Under the pieces are notes generated by a model. It saw only the letters and a list, made by a program, of their open reading frames with translations, was not told the origin of the DNA and made no database searches. Positions 56,405 through 64,000 of a DNA stretch of 64,000 bases are shown here, piece by piece; positions within the stretch are counted from its first letter, which is position 1, and the number at the start of each line of letters is the position of its first letter. Both the position numbers and the translations under genes were made by a program. The DNA lies in assembly GCF_004379255.2 (NCBI RefSeq), contig NC_056045.1, positions 12,861,593 to 12,925,592 of the forward strand. The letters are read 5' to 3'. Source of the stretch: Salvia splendens (lineage: Eukaryota > Streptophyta > Magnoliopsida > Lamiales > Lamiaceae).

Positions 56405-58013
56405 ATGGAGGATCCAATGGTGGGGGACTCGCTGGAGGGGGTGCTGTCGGACTGTGCGACGAGATCTGGGGTCCTCCTCCCGGAGAATGGTGGGCGAGGG
56501 GAGGTGACCTTGGATGCGGGAGGCGATTTAGTATCGCCGGATGTCAGGAGCTCTGATAGGAAAAAATCGCTCAGATCCACTGCGGCGCGCGGTCGCTTAG
56601 CTAAGTCGAGGCCGAAATTGCCGTTGTTGAGGATGGCAGAAATGAGAAGGGGGGGGGGGGGCTTGCGGGGAAGGGCCTTGTGCCTCTCGGGTAGGATGGA
56701 GGGCTCTGGTGTGAAGGGAATAAAGGGGAAAAAGAGGGCAGGAGAAAGGAGGTTGCAGGGGAAGTCGCCTTTTCCCTCAATACCAGAAGCTCGGTTGAGT
56801 TTGGGAGTTTGGTAGAAATGTCTGGGGTAGATGCAGGAGATGTCGTCATGCTGAGGGCTCGGGTGAGGTGTCGAGGGAGGATTCAGGAGTTGATGTTGGT
56901 GGGAAGGGGGAATGGGGATCTGGTAGGGGGAGGGGATGGTGGTTTCGATTGCACATGGCATTTTGTAGATTGAACTGATTCCTGCTAGTGATAGCTCTGA
57001 CCTGGCCCTGGATATCATATTTGCTCAGCCTCTACAGGAGATGGATTTTGTGGGGAGACAAGTGATCTTGGACACGAAGATGGGTGGGGATGGACCGAGG
57101 GAGACAAAAAATTTGATCCCAGAGAATGGACTGAGGGAGGCAGTTGTGGAGGAGTTCCCTCAACTGTGCAGGGATAACCTACGGAATGCAAAAGGGAAGG
57201 AAATTCTGAGGGGAGAAGGGGGAAAGGAGGTGCCGAGGGTGGGGGAACTACACCTTAAGGGTCGACCGAATAAGAATAGAGAGGGATCTATGGGGGGGTC
57301 AACCCGAGGGCTGATAGTAGCAAATGGCAGGGGGGGAAATCTTACAAGTCTTCCTTGGCAGAAGGAGCTAGTGCTCTGGGCTTCCTTCAATCCACTTCTC
57401 GAGTGCATAAACCTCTTACCGTGCGGAGAAACAAGGCTATGCAATAGTGGGTAAGTTCTCCCACTCCATCCCATCTTCACTGCATCTACAGAAAGCTTTT
57501 ATGGGAATGAAGTTTAAGGGTGAATTCTCATGGAAATACATAAACGCAAAGCATGTGCTGATTCAGTTCAATTTGATAGATGATTATACTAAGTTGTTGG
57601 GAGGTCCTAATAGAATACCGGTTTGGTTTGTTGATCGTCACCCTATGAGAGTCTTCAAGTGGACCCCATATTTTGACCCTTTCTTTGAATCACCAATTGC
57701 GGCTGTTTGGTGTAATCTGATAGGTTTGCCCATTCATTTGATTGAAAAATCAGCGTTATTTGTGATTGGAGGACTTCTTGGAGTTCCTTTGCAGGTTGAC
57801 CATGCGACGATTTCCCGCTCCAGGCTATCATTTGCTCGATTGTGCATTGAGATAGACATATCTCAGACACCAGCCCATGAGATAGTCTTGAGTCTACAGG
57901 GGAAGGAAGTCAGGCAGATAGTAAAGTGGGACCACATCCCTCTCTTTTGCCACGATTGTAAGCATGTGGGACATTTCAGCGAGGTATGCTATGCGAACGG
58001 TCAGAGGGAATAG
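56405..58013 (+). pseudogene. LINE-3 ORF1 (DUF4283 plus CCHC)
   Basis: The ATG at 56405 gives MEDPMVGDSLEGVLSDCATR; an acidic then basic disordered region follows, with a stop near 56813. Further frames at 57041-57454 and 57447-58013 hold the rest: MGKFSHSIPSSLHLQKAFMG, DRHPMRVFKW, WCNLIGLPIHLIEKSAL, and the knuckle CHDCKHVGHFSEVC, then a stop. The order is the same as in LINE-2 ORF1, but the sequence is clearly a different subfamily. At least two frameshifts disable it. Confidence 0.8.
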
Positions 58014-58680
58014 CCGGCGAGGAGAAGCTTCAATCCTCAAGATAGAAGGAAGGTGTTGCAGGGTGGCAGTGGGGGGATGGGGTCTGGTGTAGAGATGGGG
58101 CTGGGGTCTGACGCATAAATGGAGCTGGGGCATGGCACAGAGAAGGGGCTGGGGTCCGGTGTAGAATTGGAGGAGGGGATGGAGCTAGATGGGGGTCAAG
58201 AGCAGGAGGGAGGAGAATTTTTACTCCCCGGGAAGAGGCGAGCCAAATAGGGAAAAGGGATTCGGGGTGGTTCGGGTTGGAAGGGGGGGTCTCCGGGGAT
58301 AGGAGGTCAGGGGGGCTCGGGGTGTGCATCAGGTGAGGAGGAAGGTGGGTTATCTCCTAAGCGAGCCTCGGCCAACAGGTTCTCAGTGTTGAGCTCGTTC
58401 ACCACAGACTCACTTGGGAATTCCCCTGAATCTCTAGCAAGTGATCTTGGATCTAAACCTCGGTACTTGAAGATGCTTCCAAACAGGGATTTTGATCCTA
58501 AAGTTTATGAAGATGAGAAAGATTGGGATCAAGAAGAGGAAACAGAGCAAGATGCCTCGTCGCAACATGCCCGTTCCATCGATAAGAGAGGGGCAGGTAG
58601 GGACTTGGTAAGGGTAGTTGAAGAGGGTTTAGTGAAGAAGGGTAGGCTTGATAAGGGGGCCTCGTCTGTCATTGTTTGAT
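58014..58680 (+). pseudogene. LINE-3 ORF1 tail, G-rich degenerate repeats
   Basis: Contains several GGGGCTGGGGTC(T/C)GG-like units (58080-58170), then an acidic tail frame (58386-58679) ending eight bases before the ORF2 ATG at 58681. Confidence 0.6.
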
Positions 58681-61600
58681 ATGTCTCTTAACATCATGAT
58701 TTGGAATGCTCGGGGGGTAGCCAATGTGAATATCCAGAGCATGATTAAAAGATTGGTGAAGAATAATAAGATTTTGGTGTTGGCAATTATTGAACCTTTT
58801 TTTTTCAAACACCTTCACGGTGGAGGGTTCGTGGGTCCCTCATCCCTATATTTCATGTCAAAAGAAGATTACAATCAAGGATTACAAGTAGGCCGATCCG
58901 GCTATGCCTAGGTGAACAAAAACAATGTACAAAGCACACTAAGACAATTGCGCCACAAGAGTAAGGAGAGGTCATGCCATAAGTGGCTCGACACCTGCGT
59001 ACTCTACGACGTCCGCTAGACTCAAGATAGGAGGGCCTTGTCCCGGCCCAGGCTCTACTCGCGGTCGTCATTTCTAACCCGAATATTGGGGGTTCCCCTC
59101 TCCTCTAATCGAACAATGGCTTTGAGCAATCGTGGTGCATTATGGACTGATATCCGAAGGGGGGAAGGTTGTTCAAGTCCCATCTTGGCGAGCATATCTG
59201 CCGCTTTGTTACCCTCCCGGTGGATGAAGGTTGCGCGGATGATGTGCTGCTGTTTGTGGGAGCGTAGGCTGGCCATGACTCGACGAATGTGTGCCGGACC
59301 CCACGCTGTCCCATTAAATAGTTTAATCGCATGTTCAGCGTCCGATTCAATCCAAATGGGCCGATTAAATTCTTTGGCTAGCTCCAATCCGTGATAGATG
59401 GCCATGAGTTCGGCCTCCAGGGCCGAATGTGCGTCGAGGGGGATTGCATAAGGGGCAAGCATCTTTCCGGAGTGGTCTCGGACAATACCTCCCCCTCCTC
59501 CCTTTTTTATTATGGCCATGAATGTTCCATCCGTATTGAGCTTGACCCACGATTGGTCTGGAGTGGCAATTATTGAACCTTTACTGAAACCTAAGCCCGA
59601 TTTCTTTAGTAGGGTATTTGGTTTGCAGTTCAAGGGAGTTAATAGAAATGGTCAGATCTGGATTTTTGCAGCAGTTGGCATTGAGGTGGATGAGTGGGAT
59701 GATTCTGAGCAGGTGTTTCACGCCCGATATGTGACTCCTACTTTGCCGGTTCCGTTCTTTGTCTCGGTGGCTTATGGTAAATGTTTTAGGGAAGGAAGGC
59801 TGGAAATGTGGGATAAACTTCGGGATCTTGTTGCGAGGCTGGATGGGTTGCCTTGGCTGGTTGGGGGCGACTTTAATATTTTTGTCTCAGAGGAAGAAAG
59901 GCAGGGGGGTGTGCGAAAGAGGACTAGAGAGATGCTGGATTTTGCTGAGGTTATTTGTGACTGCCAGCTTCTTGATATAGGGCTGATGGTCCCAAGTTCA
60001 CGTGGGCACGAGGGGACACTTTTGAGAGATTGGACAGAGTTTTGCTCGGCGAGGGCTGGGCGAATTTGTTCGAATCTACCAGAGTACCAAAATTTGCCCA
60101 GAATACTGTCTGATCGTTGCCCCTTGCTGGTAAGGTGCCAAGTCCCGGGGCCGCATCTTAAAACGTCTTTTCGGTTTCAAAATATGTGGGTAAGGCACCA
60201 TTTTTTTCTAAATGAGGTTGAGAGATGCTGGAAGGAGAATACAGGTACAAGGGGAATGATCAACGTGCAGATTAAGCTGAGTCGGCTAAAGACTAGCTTG
60301 AGAATCTGGAATCGGGTAGTCTTTGGCAATATTTTTGAAGGGTTAAAGAAGGCTGAAGCAGAGGCTAAGGAGGCTATGGAGAGATTTGAACAGAACCCGT
60401 CACCAGTTTTATGTTCAGAGATGAACAGAACGACGACTACCTTTATCTTGAGACTTAAAATGGAAGAGGACTATTAGCGTCAGAAAGCAGCAATTAAATG
60501 GGTGGCGGAGGGAGAGAGGAATACAAAGTTTTTCCATGGGTGGGTGAAGCAAAAGAGAATCAAATCAAGGATCCATATGATTGAAGAAGGTGATCAGACC
60601 CTCACAGAAGACATGGATATTAGACACTCGGCTGAAAAATTCTTCAAAAACCTGCTATCTGACGATGTTGGGTGTCTTCAGGAACCGAATATGGATATCC
60701 TTGAATCCCTACATGCCCATGTGAACAGGGAGATGCTGGAGAGAATACCTTCAGAGGAAGAGATAAAACAGGTTGTGTTTAGCATTAATGTTGAAAGTGT
60801 TGCAGTCCCGGATGGATACTCTGCTTTATTCTTTCAAGCTTGGTGGGAGATTATCAAGGTAGATGTGGTTGATGTTGTGCGGGATTTCTTTGCAGGATCT
60901 CAGATTCCGAGAGGCATTGCAGCTACCCTTATTGTGCTCATACCGAAAAAGAAGAATCCCACAAGATGGGATAAATTTAGGCCAATCAGTCTGTGCAACG
61001 TTATAAACAAGATAATCTCCAAGCTCCTCACCGCCCGGATGGCTCCTCTCTTGCCAATGCTTACGGCCTCAAATCAGAGTGGTTTTATTAGAGGCCGACT
61101 ATTAAGCGACAACGTGCTCCTTGCGAAAGATCTATTTCATGAACTGTGGAAGGGAGTGATGTCACCAAATATGGTCCTTAAATTGGATATGGAAAAAGCA
61201 TATGATCGAGTTTAGTGGCCATTTTTACTTAAAGTCTTAAAGAAGATGGGATTTTTAGATAAGTGGGTTGGCTTGATTGAAAATTGCATCTCCCCATGCT
61301 GGTTCTCGATTCTAATTAATGGGAGTGTAGCCGGCTTCTTCAAGTCGTCTCAGGGCCTCAGACAAGGGGATCCTATCTCTTCATCTCTTTTTATTCTGGC
61401 TGCAGATTATCTCTCGAGGCTTCTTGACCGCCTTATACTCGGGCGTAAGGAGATGATGTACAGAACGTCAAGGTACACCATGGGGGTGTCTCATTTGGCA
61501 TATGCGGATGATATTATTATCTTCTCGCAGGCTCAGAGTTCGGCAGTATTAGAGCTGGTGGAATGTCTACAATGTTACATGAAGGTTTCAGGTCAGAAGG

Positions 61601-62571
61601 TAAACGTAGGGAAGAGTTACTTCTATCTTGACAAAAAACACCAATCGTGGGCAAGAGAAGTTGAAGAAGCTAGTGGATTCAAGCTAGGAGGCCTTCCCTT
61701 TCAAAACCTTGGAGTGCCTATCTTTCGGGGTCATAAGAAGACGAGTCTTTTCATGTTCATTCGGGATAAGATTTCAGCGAGGATACACAGTTGGGGCCAT
61801 AGACACCTTTCGTTTGGTGGGCGGCTTACCCTGATTAAAAGTGTCATTGGGGCCTTACCTATTCATATTTTCCAGGTATTGGATCCTACCAAGGGGGCCT
61901 TAAGGCAGATTGAGCAGGTAATGGCTCGGTTTTTGTGGGGATCTTGCAACACCTCGAGGAAAACGCATTGGGTTAAATGGCATCGGGTGTGTTTGTTGAT
62001 TTAGGAGGGTGGTGTGTGGATTCGAGGCTTGGCGGATGTGATAGAGGCGTTTAGCATTAAGATGTGGTGGAGATTCCGCGAGCAGGGGTCCCTTTGGGCT
62101 CGTTATATGTACCAGAAATATTGCTCAATTTCCTTCCCTTTGTTGGCATATCGATCAAATCGGTTCAGCCCGATGTGGATACGGATGTTTAAAGTGGGAA
62201 ATCTTTGCCGGGAACAGGTTAGATGGGCACTTGGGAATGGGGAAATCAGCTTTTGGCATGATTCGTGGGTGCTGAATACACCTCTTGTGGATCTCTGCAA
62301 TCCAGGCTCGGTCAACCTATCGTTAAAGATCAATGAACTGTGGTTGGGGGAGCAGTGGAATGAGAGAGAACTGTGGCTAATGGCAGAGAGGGCGGGATTA
62401 CCGGAGGAGATTGTGGAGAAGATTTTACAAGTTCCTTTTGATAGAGAGGGTAGAGATAAAGGAAGATGGAAACTTACCAGAAATGGAGAATTTTCTTTAG
62501 CGTCTGCATGGAACCTTGTGCGTAACAGAGGTGAAACACGCATGATTCATGGTGCTGAAAGGCGAGAGTAA
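58681..62571 (+). pseudogene. LINE-3 ORF2: endonuclease and reverse transcriptase
   Basis: Starts MSLNIMIWNARGVANVNIQS (endonuclease opening), is interrupted by another LINE at 58799-59563, then continues in frame with LPWLVGGDFNIFVSEEE and ILSDRCPLLVRC. Reverse transcriptase: WVAEGERNTKFFHGWVKQKR, SNQSGFIRGRLLSDNVLLAK, LKLDMEKAYDRV, GLRQGDPISSSLFILAADYL and an intact catalytic LAYADDIIIFSQ. The thumb is HLSFGGRLTLIKS. In-frame TAGs lie at 60475, 61213 and 62002; between them the sequence is open, so decay is modest. The end near 62571 is a junction with LINE-4, before the zinc linker and RNase H. Confidence 0.85.
58799..59563 (-). mobile_element. 5'-truncated LINE (LINE-2 family) inserted in LINE-3
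   Basis: Flanked by an 18 bp duplication TGGCAATTATTGAACCTT (58781-58798 and 59564-59581), with plus-strand poly-T at the left. Only the RNase H domain and 3' UTR remain: SWVKLNTDGTFMA, HSALEAELMAIYHGLELAKE, IWIESDAEHAI, FIHREGNKAADMLAKMG. That domain is open and undamaged in one frame. Its 3' UTR matches LINE-2's closely (CACCTTCACGGTGGAGGGTT). Confidence 0.9.
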
Positions 62572-64000
62572 TTGTGTTGTTCCAGGATGAAAAACATCCC
62601 ACCATATTTCTTCACGGTGCAACGAACCCTCCGACCATCTCCACGCCGGCCGTTCCTCGTAACCCCTGCGCAACCTCTCTCCCATTCTCCCTTCTCCCCG
62701 GCGTATGTTTACCTCCGTCCTTGTACCGCCTTCAGGGGAAGCTCCGACTCTAACCTCCTGTAGGTGGCTTGGCTCCCCCGCCGGACTCGACGTGCTCGTA
62801 TCGGCTAAGAACGTCCTCCGCCCATCCATTAATCACAAACCTGGCCACGGCGCCTACACGACGCTCGGCCATGCCGGATCCACCACCGGAACCCTACCTA
62901 GAACTCGAGGTAGCACGCGACCTCACGGACCAGCAAATGGTCTTCCGGTCCTCCGATGCCACCTCCCCCAAGCAGCCGACTAAAGCCATGAAGCTTAAAG
63001 GCGCAAAAGCTCGGCTAAAAATTCAGAAAAACACACCGGCGCCCCCCTCAAAAGGTAACGGCCGCAAAAGATTCGTCCTCTCCCCTCTCCCGGAGGACGA
63101 ACAACTCCGAAAGAAACTCTCGTTTGGTGGAGAAGAGAACCCCAACGCCGGAAGTCCTAAATGCAAGACAGCCATCTTCGCTTCAAGTGCAGCCCAAGTC
63201 GAAGAGGACAATCGATCGTCGGATGTCATAACCTTGCTCCCCAACCCCGAAGACGAGGTCACGAATGAAGCCACACCCGATGGCACCAAACCTATCATCG
63301 CGACCCATACCGCCGGTCATGTGTCTGGCGCCGATGAAGGAACCGCCGAGGATAGGAAGGACAACACTCTACACGGCGACCGAGGGTTAGTGGATGGCCC
63401 TAGTATGGGACAAATGGCATTGGAGTTGGTGGAAGTCAACTTGCCCAAATTGGACGAGACAACAAAGCCTCTTTTTGAAAGTACTATGGCAGCTTTCCTC
63501 CCCGAGCCTTCACGTGACTTGGCTGCCGTTGCTTCTCCAATGCAGCCAAAAACTAACCATATTTTGCAGCTAGCGTCCCTCGACTCGGCGGAGATGCTCG
63601 ATGTGATGGTGGTGCAACCACTTCTTGACGGACATCACTCGGTGCTCGAACGCCCGAAAGACATTCTCCTTCTTGAACCCTCTCGGCCGACCGAAGCAGC
63701 TACCCTCTCACCTATGATGACTAATTACCCTTCCTATGAGGACTTCCCACCTCTCGAACGGGGTAGGACTCGGATGCTCCGGGATTCATTTGAAATCGGC
63801 TCACTGTCGTCAGGACGGGACGGGACATGGCCGAGAACGAAGGCGGGTGACCAAGCTATGCGTGAATCGGTTGCTACGTTGGGACCTAAAGTGGGCGACA
63901 TGAATATTTCACGGGTCATGTCGGACACGATTCGAAAGGCTTCCGGACCTACGACCAACACACGGGATACTCGGAACAAAGACTCTCCAGTGAAACTTGG
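62572..64000 (+). mobile_element. LINE-4, 5' part; continues beyond the window
   Basis: LINE-3 coding sequence stops at about 62571 and a C-rich leader (ACCCTCCGACCATCTCCACG-type) begins, leading into an ORF1 of the LINE-2 family. The insertion point within LINE-3 is placed by loss of similarity, so it may be off by about 20 bases. Confidence 0.75.
62871..64000 (+). CDS. LINE-4 ORF1, N-terminal 376 codons, open to the window edge
   Basis: The ATG at 62871 gives MPDPPPEPYLELEVARDLTD, then QQMVFRSSDATS, a basic patch (MKLKGAKARLKIQKN), and NGRKRFVLSPLPEDEQLRKK, aligning residue by residue with LINE-2 ORF1 (NQMVFSSAEDTP, GRKRFIPSPLSEDTQLRKK). No stop occurs in the 1130 bases read by hand. The DUF4283 and CCHC domains would lie beyond the window. 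Openness over this length, against the broken LINE-2 copy, suggests a young insertion. Confidence 0.85.
   Translation, partial: MPDPPPEPYLELEVARDLTDQQMVFRSSDATSPKQPTKAMKLKGAKARLKIQKNTPAPPSKGNGRKRFVLSPLPEDEQLRKKLSFGGEENPNAGSPKCKTAIFASSAAQVEEDNRSSDVITLLPNPEDEVTNEATPDGTKPIIATHTAGHVSGADEGTAEDRKDNTLHGDRGLVDGPSMGQMALELVEVNLPKLDETTKPLFESTMAAFLPEPSRDLAAVASPMQPKTNHILQLASLDSAEMLDVMVVQPLLDGHHSVLERPKDILLLEPSRPTEAATLSPMMTNYPSYEDFPPLERGRTRMLRDSFEIGSLSSGRDGTWPRTKAGDQAMRESVATLGPKVGDMNISRVMSDTIRKASGPTTNTRDTRNKDSPVKL

Overview
The window looks like a transposon-rich intergenic region of a eudicot nuclear genome. The evidence is short spliced plant genes, many Stowaway MITEs, L1-type LINEs with an RNase H tail, Ty1/copia and Ty3/gypsy (Tat-type) LTR elements, a tRNA-derived SINE and hAT-like MITEs. 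The style of the repeats and of the SDR gene suggests an asterid, perhaps Lamiales, but that is an inference. Only two loci look like ordinary host genes: a short-chain dehydrogenase/reductase (SDR) gene in two exons (40804-41871, +), and a small three-exon Sel1/TPR-like gene (6766-7210, -) that carries a premature stop.

Layout, left to right. 1-2137: decayed minus-strand multi-exon pseudogene of a transposon-associated (Ulp1/plant-mobile-domain-like) family, with introns full of short TAATGYA motifs. 2746-4660: a PIF/Harbinger-like MITE followed by four (TA)n-flanked elements, two of them arranged as a large palindrome and one a perfect-looking foldback. 4850-5835: small tandem duplications. 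6766-7210: Sel1-like gene. 7758-20409: a Russian-doll nest, with a Stowaway MITE split by a LINE, the LINE split by an 11.2 kb copia-type element, and a 2.1 kb solo gypsy LTR inside the copia element. 20602-29235: a LINE with an exact 19 bp target duplication, itself holding two hAT-like MITEs, one of which holds a SINE. 31094-38153: a copia element split by a small nonautonomous gypsy-like element; a later inversion of about 1.7 kb left both LTR pairs head-to-head. 39025-42411: the SDR gene flanked by six Stowaway MITEs. 42443-52786: a nearly intact 10.3 kb Tat-type Ty3/gypsy element with TSD AATTA, gag-pro and pol on the minus strand and two extra ORFs on the opposite strand. 53000-56330: MITEs, an unassigned GC-rich stretch, and a truncated copia end with a triplicated 160 bp block. 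56405-64000: a third LINE, interrupted in its endonuclease region by a 5'-truncated LINE copy, then the start of a fourth LINE whose ORF1 is open to the window edge.

How the parts work together: most of the sequence is retrotransposon machinery (gag, protease, reverse transcriptase, RNase H, integrase or endonuclease), mostly inactivated. Nesting and target-site duplications give a relative order of insertions. The only apparently intact host enzyme is the SDR oxidoreductase. The signals most worth following are the gag-pro/pol UAG junction in a plant readthrough context, the spliced antisense ORFs of the gypsy element, the about 80 bp array of palindromes in the copia leader, and the inversion that scrambled two nested LTR elements.
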